DNA of 64,000 nucleotides, from positions 62,001 to 126,000 of the forward strand of contig JBBCJI010000013.1 of NCBI GenBank assembly GCA_037190845.1. The letters run 5' to 3'. The stretch comes from JBEBVQ01 sp037190845 (GTDB lineage: Bacteria > Bacteroidota > Bacteroidia > Chitinophagales > Chitinophagaceae). The translations under genes and the position numbers were made by a program. The notes under the pieces are model-generated. The model did no database searches, had not been told where the DNA came from, and was given only the letters and a program-made list of their open reading frames with translations. Positions 19,260 to 27,618 of this stretch are shown piece after piece; within the stretch, counting starts at the first letter, position 1; every line of letters starts with the position of its first letter.

Positions 19260-20588
19260 CAGCCCATACTTATCAAAAACGCCACTGTCGTCAATGAAGG
19301 CGTTTCAGAAATAAAAGATGTACTGATCAAAAACGGAAGGATCGAACGGACAGACCGCCATATCACTCCGGCGGGTAGTTACCATGAGATCAACGCTGAA
19401 GGACTGCACCTGCTACCCGGTGTGATAGATGATCAGGTACATTTTCGGGAACCGGGTCTCACACATAAAGCCACCATCGGCAGCGAAGCCCGTGCAGCCG
19501 TTGCAGGAGGTGTCACCTCTTTTATGGAAATGCCCAATACCAATCCGGCGGCGCTCACACAGGAGCTGCTTGAAGAGAAATACCGGATTGCATCACAGAC
19601 ATCAGTAGCCAACTATTCTTTCTTTATGGGGGTTGCCAATGACAATGCCGATGAAGTATTACGTACCAACGAAAAGAAAGATCAGGTCTGCGGCGTAAAG
19701 ATATTCATGGGTTCCAGCACCGGCAACATGCTGGTAGATAATTACCTTACATTGGGAAAAATATTCTCGGAATCAGAGCTGCTGATCGCCACCCATTGTG
19801 AAGATGAGCGTATCATCAAAGCAAACAAGGAAAAATATGCAGATGCAGACAATGCTTCGTTTCACCCGCTGATACGCGATGAAGCGGCCTGCTTCGAAAG
19901 CTCATTCTCTGCCGTACAACTGGCCAAGCAACATAATACACGCCTGCACATTCTGCATATTTCCACAGCCAAAGAGCTACAGCTCTTTACCAATATGCTG
20001 CCGCTCGCTGATAAACGGATCACGGCAGAAGTATGTGTGCATCACCTGCACTTTACCGCTGACGATTACGCCCGGCTCGGCAGTCTGATACAATGCAATC
20101 CCGCCATCAAAGCGGCAGAAAACAAAGCAGCCCTCTGGGAAGCTCTGCTGGATGACCGTCTTGACATCATCGCTACCGACCATGCACCACATACCTGGGA
20201 AGAAAAACAGCAACCTTACCCCAAGTCGCCCTCCGGACTGCCGCTGGTACAGCATTCCCTGGCACTAATGCTCTCCTATGTGCAGGCAGGAAAAATATCC
20301 ATTGAAAAAGTAGTGGAGAAAATGGCGCACGCACCGGCTGTCTGCTTCCAGGTAAAAGAACGGGGCTTTATCCGGGAGGGGTATCATGCAGATCTGGTGC
20401 TTGTTGATCTGAATCAACCCTATACCGTTTCGAAGGAAAATATCCTGTATCAATGCGGCTGGTCGCCTCTGGAGGGCGTTCAGCTCCCTGCCTCCGTTAC
20501 CCATACCTTTGTAAATGGAAATCTGGTTTATGAAAACGGCGTTGTTCTGGATCATATAAAAGGACAACGACTCTTTTTCGACCGCTGA
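19257..20588 (+). CDS. pyrC: Dihydroorotase
   Basis: A 443-residue amidohydrolase of the pyrimidine pathway, interconverting carbamoyl-aspartate and dihydroorotate. The start at 19257 (MQPILIKNATVVNEG) matches the family N-terminus. Visible features are ATHCEDERI, LHILHISTAKE and the C-terminal metal/catalytic IIATDHAPH. The usual metal motif DxHxH reads D58-D-Q60-V-H62, with Gln replacing the first His and REPG following. I recall this variant from other Bacteroidota dihydroorotases, so it is probably a lineage feature rather than inactivation. Its TGA overlaps the ATG of the MutS-like gene, so the two are translationally coupled. Confidence 0.88.
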   Translation: MQPILIKNATVVNEGVSEIKDVLIKNGRIERTDRHITPAGSYHEINAEGLHLLPGVIDDQVHFREPGLTHKATIGSEARAAVAGGVTSFMEMPNTNPAALTQELLEEKYRIASQTSVANYSFFMGVANDNADEVLRTNEKKDQVCGVKIFMGSSTGNMLVDNYLTLGKIFSESELLIATHCEDERIIKANKEKYADADNASFHPLIRDEAACFESSFSAVQLAKQHNTRLHILHISTAKELQLFTNMLPLADKRITAEVCVHHLHFTADDYARLGSLIQCNPAIKAAENKAALWEALLDDRLDIIATDHAPHTWEEKQQPYPKSPSGLPLVQHSLALMLSYVQAGKISIEKVVEKMAHAPAVCFQVKERGFIREGYHADLVLVDLNQPYTVSKENILYQCGWSPLEGVQLPASVTHTFVNGNLVYENGVVLDHIKGQRLFFDR

Positions 20589-21913
20589 TGCGTATTGACA
20601 AAACAACCCTGCACGACCTTTCCGTCTTCCTGCCCGGCGGCGGCGGTATCTTCGGACTGATTGATCACACTACCAGTCATGCCGGCAGGGAAGCGTTACG
20701 CCGGATGATACATAATCCACCGGCAGACAGCAATGCTTTACGGGAAGTACAGGATACTGTCCGCTTTTGGACACAACACCTGCACCACTGGCCACAGGTC
20801 ATCTCCAACGGCACGCTGGTCATGCTGGAAAAATTCTTCCAGTCGGCAGACAGCGCCACAGCGGCGCCCTCGGGGATCAACCTGCTGCTCAGTTCGTTTT
20901 TTCAGAAGCTGGTGAACCGGAATGAATATTTCTATACGCAATTCTCCCTGTCGCATATTGCCGACTTCCTCAAAGGATGCACCGAGCTGTGCAGGCTGGC
21001 AGAAGCAGAAACGCTTCCGCCACTGCTACAGCGGGAAACCGCAGCTATGCAGCACGAGTTGGAACACCGGCTCACCGCATCCGTACTGCAGATCAACGAC
21101 AAAACCTCCTATAAGGAAATGGCGCGGATCAGCCATGCCGTACGTCGCGATATGAAGCATACAGTATTGCGTCTGATGCAGCATTACGCCCGTATTGACG
21201 CGTGGCAGTCGATGGCAAGAGCCACGATAACGCACCACTGGACATTCCCCGGGCTGCTCCCCGGCGACACACCTGTATTGGAAGCCAAAGGCTTATATCA
21301 CCCCCTGCTCGAAAAACCTATACCTTACGATACAGGATTCCGTGCACAGAAAAACTTCATGGTGCTGACCGGAGCCAATATGAGCGGTAAAACAACATTT
21401 ATGCGTGCGCTGGGCGTCGCTGCACTGCTGGCGCACGTAGGTATGGGTGTTCCGGCAGCGGCGATGCACATCAGTTTTCTCGAAGGCATCATCACCAACA
21501 TGCATGTGGAAGACAACCTGCTGCGGGGAGAAAGCTATTTCTTTGCCGAAGTGCAACGTATGAAGCATACCGCCGAAAAGCTCATCAATCCCGGCACACA
21601 CCTGGTGCTGATGGATGAACTGTTTAAAGGGACGAATGTGCATGACGCTTTTGAATGTACCCGTGCGGTAATGGAAGGGCTGCTGCTGCATCCCAACCAC
21701 CTGATGGTATTGTCTACCCACCTGTACGAAGCAGCACAGCATTTCCGTGATAAAGAAGGCATGCTGTTTACCTATTTCGTTACAGAAATGAAAGAAGATC
21801 ATAATTATCACTTTACATATCAGCTAAAAGAGGGTATCTCCGATGACAGGATCGGATACCGGATCCTGCAGCAGGCCGGTGTGCTGAATCTATTAATGAG
21901 AATGGAAAATTGA
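20588..21913 (+). CDS. MutS-family ATPase lacking the mismatch-recognition domains
   Basis: A 441-residue protein with the lever/clamp core of MutS (residues about 1-230, starting near DHTTSHAGREALRRMIHNP) and the C-terminal ABC-type ATPase: Walker A GANMSGKT at 262-269, a Q/ABC region near MHVEDNLLRGESYFFAEVQRM, and Walker B VLMDELFKG. The mismatch-binding domains I and II and connector are absent, as is the Smr domain of MutS2. Such short MutS-related proteins are common in Bacteroidota and their function is unknown; mismatch repair proper is unlikely. It overlaps the dihydroorotase stop (TGATG at 20586-20590). Confidence 0.85.
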   Translation: MRIDKTTLHDLSVFLPGGGGIFGLIDHTTSHAGREALRRMIHNPPADSNALREVQDTVRFWTQHLHHWPQVISNGTLVMLEKFFQSADSATAAPSGINLLLSSFFQKLVNRNEYFYTQFSLSHIADFLKGCTELCRLAEAETLPPLLQRETAAMQHELEHRLTASVLQINDKTSYKEMARISHAVRRDMKHTVLRLMQHYARIDAWQSMARATITHHWTFPGLLPGDTPVLEAKGLYHPLLEKPIPYDTGFRAQKNFMVLTGANMSGKTTFMRALGVAALLAHVGMGVPAAAMHISFLEGIITNMHVEDNLLRGESYFFAEVQRMKHTAEKLINPGTHLVLMDELFKGTNVHDAFECTRAVMEGLLLHPNHLMVLSTHLYEAAQHFRDKEGMLFTYFVTEMKEDHNYHFTYQLKEGISDDRIGYRILQQAGVLNLLMRMEN

Positions 21914-21962
21914 AAATTAAGGGATGTCTCATTTTCAATTTTCCATTCTCAATTTTCCCTTA
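21904..21962. repeat. AT-rich inverted repeat (ttttcaatttt type)
   Basis: The gaaaattgaaaattaaggg stretch is complementary to the following ctcaattttccctt and cattttcaattttcc stretches, so the mRNA end of the MutS-like gene can fold. Related AT-rich arrays occur at 23491-23582 and 43465-43502. It could serve as a transcript-end structure between 20588-21913 and the HD gene. Confidence 0.45.
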
Positions 21963-21992
21963 AAATAACACTGATATATCGGCCAAACATTA

Positions 21993-22000
21993 TACATTTG
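21993..22000 (+). promoter_or_regulatory. TAnnTTTG -7 promoter box for the HD/YitT pair
   Basis: TACATTTG matches the Bacteroidota -7 consensus exactly and lies 20 bp before the ATG at 22021. It leaves a short 5' leader of about 12-15 nt. The -33 element is not obvious. Confidence 0.5.
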
Positions 22001-22020
22001 CAACTTCTTAGTTTACAGCT

Positions 22021-22605
22021 ATGGAATTTGAACAAGCCAAAGCATTTATACTCGACAAGCTAAAAAACGGCCTCCCGGGTCATTTGTCGTATCATAGCGT
22101 GGAACATACACTGGATGTGTACGACGCCGTAAAAAATATCGCCGGACAGGAAGGTGTCTCCGAACCGGATATGACGTTGCTGCTGACGGCAGCACTTTTT
22201 CATGATACCGGTTTCCTTAACGGGTCTGCCGAGCATGAAAAAAAATCATGCGATATCGCGCGGGAGCACCTGCCAGATTATGGATATACAGCAGCGGATA
22301 TAGAAAAGATCTGTGGGATGATCATGGCTACCAAGCTACCTCAATCTCCGCAGAATCACCTCGAAGAGATACTGTGCGATGCAGATCTGGATTACCTGGG
22401 GCGTGATGATTTCTTCAAGATCGGGAATAAGCTGTTTGCAGAATTATCCATGTATGGTATCATACATAATGAGAAAGAGTGGGATGCTTTACAGGTAAGG
22501 TTCCTCGAAGCGCATCATTATTTTACCAAAACATCACTCAACTTAAGAAAAACAAAAAAAGACCAGCACCTGCAGCACCTACGGTCTAAACTTGAACAAT
22601 CATGA
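22021..22605 (+). CDS. HD-domain phosphohydrolase
   Basis: A 194-residue protein with an HD metal-site pattern: His25 and His29 in YHSVEHTLDVYDAV, His61-Asp62 in LFHDTGFLNG, and a later Asp in LCDADLDYLGRDD. HD proteins hydrolyse phosphomonoester or phosphodiester bonds in nucleotides; the substrate cannot be inferred. It is cytoplasmic with no added sensor domain. Its stop overlaps the YitT start (ATGA at 22602-22605), so the two are translationally coupled. Confidence 0.85.
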   Translation: MEFEQAKAFILDKLKNGLPGHLSYHSVEHTLDVYDAVKNIAGQEGVSEPDMTLLLTAALFHDTGFLNGSAEHEKKSCDIAREHLPDYGYTAADIEKICGMIMATKLPQSPQNHLEEILCDADLDYLGRDDFFKIGNKLFAELSMYGIIHNEKEWDALQVRFLEAHHYFTKTSLNLRKTKKDQHLQHLRSKLEQS

Positions 22606-23474
22606 CTGTACGCCAAAAGCTACTTATAAATCTCCAGGACGCCATATATATTACGTTAGGAGTTATCTCCTGTAGCTTCGCTATGAAAAGCTTCCTGGTT
22701 CCCAATCACTTTCTCGACGGTGGTGTTACCGGGCTGGCCCTGCTGGGCCATGAGTTGTATGGCTGGCATCTCGGTTTATTACTGTTTATTGCCAACCTTC
22801 CTTTTATCATTATCGGCGCCGTACAGATCAATAAACGGTTTGCCGTCAAAACCACGCTGGCCATTGCAGGGATGGCGCTTTGCCTGCAATATGTCCATTT
22901 TCCCAACGTCACCTCCGACAACCTCCTGGTGCCCGTATTCGGTGGTTTTTTCCTGGGTCTGGGTATCGGCCTGTCTATGAGGGGCGGCTCTGCCATTGAT
23001 GGGATTGAAGTACTTGCTTTATACACGCTGAGAAAAAGCAGCTTTACTGTTACGGAGCTGATCCTCGGGATAAATGTATTGCTTTTCCTGGCCGTAAGTT
23101 TTTTCCTCGGCCTGGAAACGGCGCTGTTTGCAATGCTTACCTACTATATCGCGACCCGCACCATAGATTACGTGGTGGAGGGGCTGGAGGCCTACACCGG
23201 TGTTACCATTATATCGGGAAAAAGCGAAGAAATAAAGAGGGCGCTGGTAATGCAGCTCGGACGGGGCATTACTGTTTACAAAGGAGAGCGCGGCTTTATG
23301 AAAGATAGCTTTGAGATAAGCCAGGATTGCGATATTGTCTTTACCGTTATCACCAGACTCGAAGTTCGCAGACTTAGGAATGTAGTACATAACATCGATC
23401 CTAAGGCTTTCATTTTCACCAGCACGATCAAAGAAACAGCCGGAGGCGTTCTGAAGCGGATAAAGAAACATTAG
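22602..23474 (+). CDS. YitT family membrane protein (DUF161/DUF2179)
   Basis: A 290-residue protein with five or six membrane spans in residues 15-190. The family signature is SFLVPNHFLDGGVTGLALLG near 28-47 and LSMRGGSAIDGIEVLALY. A soluble C-terminal DUF2179 domain spans about 205-285 (GVTIISGKSEEIKRAL; GRGITVYKGERGFM; VITRLEVRRLRNVV). The DUF2179 fold resembles small-molecule-binding regulatory domains, and transport has been proposed for the family, but function is not established. It is coupled by a 4-bp overlap to the HD phosphohydrolase gene. Confidence 0.9.
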   Translation: MTVRQKLLINLQDAIYITLGVISCSFAMKSFLVPNHFLDGGVTGLALLGHELYGWHLGLLLFIANLPFIIIGAVQINKRFAVKTTLAIAGMALCLQYVHFPNVTSDNLLVPVFGGFFLGLGIGLSMRGGSAIDGIEVLALYTLRKSSFTVTELILGINVLLFLAVSFFLGLETALFAMLTYYIATRTIDYVVEGLEAYTGVTIISGKSEEIKRALVMQLGRGITVYKGERGFMKDSFEISQDCDIVFTVITRLEVRRLRNVVHNIDPKAFIFTSTIKETAGGVLKRIKKH

Positions 23475-23490
23475 CGGGAACAAATCAATT

Positions 23491-23582
23491 AATTTGAAAA
23501 TTTGGGAATGTACCCATTTGAAAATGCCCTTGTTATTGTAACAATTACATTCATTTTCAAATTTTCAGATTCTCCCATTAAT
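23491..23582. repeat. AT-rich inverted repeat
   Basis: ttgaaaatttgggaatgtac near 23492 is complementary to parts of attcattttcaaattttcag near 23551-23570, with shorter repeats between. It lies just after the yitT-like gene and may form a transcript-end hairpin. The same vocabulary recurs at 43465-43502. Confidence 0.45.
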
Positions 23583-23736
23583 TGCGCTGCAAAATAACGG
23601 CCTGCCCGGTCTTCCGTGCTCCTTTCTGCATCTTCCGGAACACAATAAATTGCAGTATATATAGTAGCAATTTAAAGAGAACATTTGTACATTTACGAAC
23701 TCTTCGGATCACTTCTCAGAAAAACAGTCATTAATT

Positions 23737-25245
23737 ATGAAACGTTTCATAGGCGTTTTGGTTATCATGTTGCTTTCATATACCGGTATGGGGCAAAATG
23801 AAAACATACAGGTACTGCTCCGGAAGCTGGAAACCAGTAATGAAGACACCGCTAAAGCTCAGCTATTAATTGACATTGCGAATGCTTACATAAAAGGCAA
23901 TGCAAATGACGGAATAAAATATGGAGAGCAGGGGCTTGCCTTATCCGAAAAACTGAACTGGCACATGGGTGTTCGCAGGGCTAATACCGTGCTGGGTGAT
24001 TTATACAAATCCAAAAACCAGTATGGTAAAGCCGTTAAATATTACTCGAAGGGTATTAAGCTGCCCTCCGTTTCCGTTCCGGGTGTATCATCTTCCGGTG
24101 GTGATGGTAATAAAGCAAGCAAGGAACAACTGGAAGAGGAAAAGATCCAGAGAGAACGGCTGCAACGTGAGCTGGTACAGAAAGAAGCCGTCTACCGGAA
24201 ACAACAGCAGGAAGCAGAAGCCTTGCTGAATCAGCAAAGTGAACTTACGGAACAGCAGCAGCAGGAGCTGGAAGAACGGCAGAAAGACCTGTTGTTGAAA
24301 AGTGAAGAGATCATGGCCCAGAAACAGGCTATGGCAGAGACACAGGCTGTGCTCGCAAAGACAGCGCAGGAAAAGCAGGATGCGGAAGATCAGTTGTCCG
24401 CAGCAGAAGCAGAACGGCAGCTCCAGGCCGCCCGCTTAAATGCATTGATGCAGGAAAAAATGCTGCAGGAGGCCGAGATTGAAGACAAAAGAAAAGAGCG
24501 GCGTATATTCATATTGGCCGCTTCGCTAATGGTGGTTGTCCTCACCTTTACGATATACATTCTCCTGCACCAACGAAAAAGCAATAAGCTTATTTCAAAA
24601 GAGAAAAAGAAATCTGATGAGTTGCTGCTCAACATCCTGCCGATAGAAGTGGCGAATGAGCTGAAGGAAAAAGGAGAGGCAGAGGCTAAATTATATAATG
24701 AGGTTACCGTTCTTTTTTCAGACTTTGTCGGCTTTACACATATTGTAGAACATTTACCCCCGCAGGAGCTGGTCACAGAATTACACACCTGCTTCAAGGC
24801 TTTTGATGCGATCATATCTAAATACGGGATCGAAAAAATCAAAACAGTAGGAGATGCCTACATGGCGGTATCCGGACTACCGGCATCAAATGCAGAACAC
24901 GCCCGCAGTATTGTCAATGCAGCATTGGATATACGGGACTATATGAAGAAACGACACGAGACTCACGGAGACAAAACATTTACAGTAAGACTCGGTATTA
25001 ACAGCGGTAGCGTGGTCGCCGGCATTGTAGGCGTACGGAAGTTTGCCTATGACATATGGGGCGATACCGTAAACATTGCCGCGCGTATGGAGCAAAATAG
25101 TGAAGCCGGAAAAATCAATATTTCCGGACACACATATGAGCTGATCAAAGATTATTTTGAGTGCGAACACCGGGGTAAGATCTACGCCAAAAACAAAGGC
25201 GAGATTGACATGTACTTTGTAACGGACCGGCTTCACAAAAAATAA
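23737..25245 (+). CDS. Class III adenylate cyclase with TPR and coiled-coil sensor region
   Basis: A 502-residue protein: signal peptide (1-20, ending GMGQ), a short TPR-like region (about 35-108), a long Gln/Glu-rich coiled coil (125-255), one membrane span (257-277), then a cyclase domain (about 320-495). Metal ligands are Asp329 (LFSDFVGFT) and Asp373 (VGDAYM). Substrate selectors are Lys369 and Asp439 (FAYDIWGDTVN), the pair that specifies ATP over GTP, and transition-state residues Asn446 and Arg450 are present. Each catalytic residue is in place, so a homodimeric active adenylate cyclase is expected, with the sensor part in the periplasm. The TPR/coiled-coil sensor region recalls the three TPR histidine kinases in the window. 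Confidence 0.93.
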   Translation: MKRFIGVLVIMLLSYTGMGQNENIQVLLRKLETSNEDTAKAQLLIDIANAYIKGNANDGIKYGEQGLALSEKLNWHMGVRRANTVLGDLYKSKNQYGKAVKYYSKGIKLPSVSVPGVSSSGGDGNKASKEQLEEEKIQRERLQRELVQKEAVYRKQQQEAEALLNQQSELTEQQQQELEERQKDLLLKSEEIMAQKQAMAETQAVLAKTAQEKQDAEDQLSAAEAERQLQAARLNALMQEKMLQEAEIEDKRKERRIFILAASLMVVVLTFTIYILLHQRKSNKLISKEKKKSDELLLNILPIEVANELKEKGEAEAKLYNEVTVLFSDFVGFTHIVEHLPPQELVTELHTCFKAFDAIISKYGIEKIKTVGDAYMAVSGLPASNAEHARSIVNAALDIRDYMKKRHETHGDKTFTVRLGINSGSVVAGIVGVRKFAYDIWGDTVNIAARMEQNSEAGKINISGHTYELIKDYFECEHRGKIYAKNKGEIDMYFVTDRLHKK

Positions 25246-25253
25246 TCACGATA

Positions 25254-25287
25254 CGCGTAGAGACGCGATGCATCGCGTCTCTACGCG
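25254..25287. repeat. 34-bp perfect palindrome
   Basis: The halves cgcgtagagacgcgatg and catcgcgtctctacgcg are exact reverse complements with no loop. The palindrome lies between the convergent cyclase and MBL-rhodanese genes and includes the last two codons and stop of the latter. gtagagacgcgatgcatcgc-type palindromes are widespread intergenic repeats in bacteria, as I recall. It may serve as a bidirectional transcript-end structure. Confidence 0.85.
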
Positions 25288-26669
25288 GTAACCACCGGGA
25301 TTTCCCTGACGTTCTTCATCCGCGCAAAACCACCCAGCACGTTCCGCAGGTTATGATACCCCTGCCGTTTCAGCAACGAAGCAGCTATTACGGAACGATA
25401 CCCGCCAGCGCAATGGATATACAGATTACGGTCGGTTTCGATCATGGCGATATTGACCACATCTCCCAACGTATCGAGCGGTATGTTGGACGCTCCCTTT
25501 ACATGTGCAGCTTCATACTCATTCACTTTACGCACGTCAATCACCTCAATGCGGGTGTCGTGCGGCAAATCCATAGCCAGCTCGTCCGGCTCAATATCAA
25601 TGATCATGTCAATCTGCTCACCGGCCTCCTGCCAGGCAGGGAATCCGCCATCTATGTACCCCTGCACACGATCAATACCGACACGCGCCAGCCGTACAAC
25701 CGACTCCTTTTCCTGCCCGGGCTCTGTAACGAGCACCAGCGGCTGGTCAAAAGGCAGCAGAGTACCTGCCCATTCCGCAAAGCGGCCATCCAGACCAATA
25801 CTGACCGATCCGGGTATGAATGCCTCTGTAAATATCGTAGCAGGACGGGTATCAATAATCCAGGCGCCGTCGGCCACAGCCTGTTTAAACGCAGCAACCG
25901 TCAATCCTTTCAGTGAGTGCGACAATACTTCATCAATACCTGCGTACCCTTCCTTATTGATACGGGCATTGAGCGGAAAATAGGCAGGTGGCGCAGACAA
26001 TCCGCTGGTCAGCGTTTTTACAAAAGTCTCCTTATCCATATCCCGCAGGGCATAATTGGTTTGCCGCTGTATGCCGATCGTACTATGTGTTTCCGGCCCC
26101 AGGTTTTTACCACAGGCAGACCCCGGACCATGTGCCGGATAAACGATCACATTATCCGGCAGGGTACTGATCCTCCGGTGCAGGCTGTCGTACAGCATAC
26201 CGGCAAGCGCCTCTTTGGATAGGTTACCGCTGAACAGGTCGGGGCGTCCTACATCGCCTACAAATAATGTATCACCCGTGAAGATGCAGTAAGGCTGTTC
26301 CTGTTCATCATACAGCAGGTAGCAGGTGCTTTCCAGCGTATGCCCGGGCGTATGTAATGCCTGTATCCTCAGCCGCCCGATGGTAAAGATCTCATTATCC
26401 GTTGCCTGATGGAAGGAAAAATTTGCTTCCGTCTGCGGACCGTAGACAATCGTAGCGCCGGTTTTAGCGGCAAGGTCCAGATGGCCACTCACAAAATCGG
26501 CATGAAAATGGGTCTCAAAGATGTACTTAATAACCACACCTTTTTCTTCAGCCATCTGCAGGTATACATCTACATCCCGCAATGGGTCTACCACAGCGGC
26601 TTCCCCATCGTTACTGATAAAATAAGCCGCTTCGCTGAGGCAGGAAGTATATAATTGTTCTACGGTCAT
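25281..26669 (-). CDS. MBL-fold/rhodanese protein, CstB-like persulfide dioxygenase-sulfurtransferase
   Basis: A 462-residue protein. The metallo-beta-lactamase domain (1-240) has THFHADFVSGHLDLA, HTPGHTLEST and FTGDTLFVGDVGRPDL, the mononuclear iron-type signature of ETHE1-like persulfide dioxygenases. A first rhodanese domain (about 255-350) lacks the catalytic Cys; the second (about 365-455) has active-site Cys420 in IHCAGGYRS. This MBL, pseudo-rhodanese, rhodanese order matches CstB, which oxidises low-molecular-weight persulfides to thiosulfate. A role in cytoplasmic sulfide/persulfide detoxification is therefore likely. It is monocistronic and its stop codon lies within the 34-bp palindrome. 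Confidence 0.85.
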   Translation of the reverse strand: MTVEQLYTSCLSEAAYFISNDGEAAVVDPLRDVDVYLQMAEEKGVVIKYIFETHFHADFVSGHLDLAAKTGATIVYGPQTEANFSFHQATDNEIFTIGRLRIQALHTPGHTLESTCYLLYDEQEQPYCIFTGDTLFVGDVGRPDLFSGNLSKEALAGMLYDSLHRRISTLPDNVIVYPAHGPGSACGKNLGPETHSTIGIQRQTNYALRDMDKETFVKTLTSGLSAPPAYFPLNARINKEGYAGIDEVLSHSLKGLTVAAFKQAVADGAWIIDTRPATIFTEAFIPGSVSIGLDGRFAEWAGTLLPFDQPLVLVTEPGQEKESVVRLARVGIDRVQGYIDGGFPAWQEAGEQIDMIIDIEPDELAMDLPHDTRIEVIDVRKVNEYEAAHVKGASNIPLDTLGDVVNIAMIETDRNLYIHCAGGYRSVIAASLLKRQGYHNLRNVLGGFARMKNVREIPVVTA

Positions 26670-26679
26670 AAAATGTTTA

Positions 26680-26765
26680 AAATTAGCCGATTAGATGATG
26701 TGCTGATTAGCTGATGATTCCCCGCGACAGGCATTAGCTGATCAGCTAATTATCACATTAGCTCA
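26680..26765. repeat. Cluster of AT-rich attagctgat palindromic units
   Basis: Between the MBL-rhodanese start and the end of the peptidase gene lie at least four copies of an attagc(c/t)gat(t/c)ag-like unit in both orientations (near 26682, 26706, 26732, 26756). They belong to the same family as 3719-3746 and 8609-8628. No gene lies here. Confidence 0.5.
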
Positions 26766-26773
26766 TTCATTGG

Positions 26774-27469
26774 TCAATCCCTCCGGTTCAGAAAGATCAG
26801 CACATAATACAGCAATGTAGCTACGGAGCTGATAGCCGCTACAAGATAAGTACGTGCCGCCCATTTCAGGGCATCGGCCGCCTGATCATGTTCCTGACGG
26901 GAAGTAAGGCCCGTCGTTTCCATCCAGGCAAGCGCCCGCCGGCTGGCATCATATTCTACCGGCAACGTCACCAGTGAAAAGATGGTAGACATGGCAAACA
27001 GCACAATACCTGCGAGCAACAGCATCTGGTTACCCTGGCCAAACATAAGCCCCAGACCTGCAAGGATCACCCATTGCGACAGGGTAGTCGATATCTGTAC
27101 AACCGGCACCAGCTTGCTGCGCAGCATCAGCATACTGTACGCAGTGGCATGTTGTACAGCATGTCCGCATTCATGAGCGGCAACAGCCGCCGCAGATATA
27201 CTACGCCCGGCATATACTTCGGGGCTGAGGTTGACTGTTTTCTCCATCGGGTTATAATGATCACTCAGAAAACCCTGTACGGAAACGACACGCACATCGT
27301 AAATACCGTTATCATGGAGCATCTTTTCGGCCACTTCCTTACCGCTCAGTCCCCGCTGCAGCGGCACTTCGCTGTATTCACGGAATTTGCTCTTCAGCCG
27401 TCCGCTCACAATCATGCCTACCAGGAACATGATCCCGGCCAGCACATAATATCCCATATAAGCTCCCAT
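26774..27469 (-). CDS. YugP-type zinc metallopeptidase, membrane-bound
   Basis: A 231-residue membrane protein. An N-terminal span (5-22) is followed by a soluble stretch and the zinc-binding HECGH at 99-103 (HEXXH), then further spans at about 120-175 and a C-terminal span near 205-228. Downstream VTLPVEYDASRRALAWM provides the conserved family EYDAS motif. The family (Zn-dependent protease, YugP/DUF2268-like grouping) has no firm physiological role. It is flanked by repeats on one side and the divergent AraC gene on the other. Confidence 0.88.
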   Translation of the reverse strand: MGAYMGYYVLAGIMFLVGMIVSGRLKSKFREYSEVPLQRGLSGKEVAEKMLHDNGIYDVRVVSVQGFLSDHYNPMEKTVNLSPEVYAGRSISAAAVAAHECGHAVQHATAYSMLMLRSKLVPVVQISTTLSQWVILAGLGLMFGQGNQMLLLAGIVLFAMSTIFSLVTLPVEYDASRRALAWMETTGLTSRQEHDQAADALKWAARTYLVAAISSVATLLYYVLIFLNRRD

Positions 27470-27618
27470 GTTTTCTTCTTTTTCAATTACCTACAGCAAA
27501 ATGCTTACCAGAGCAACCGGAAGCAATTTTGTCATGACAATAAAGATACGATAATGGTTTTAATGGCGAATCTGATCATTGCCTGTTTGACCAATTAATC
27601 TTACATTGGCTTCCGGTT

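Noticed and set aside
20588..21913. Mismatch-repair MutS or MutS2
   Set aside because: The mismatch-binding, connector and Smr domains are missing; only the core and ATPase are present.
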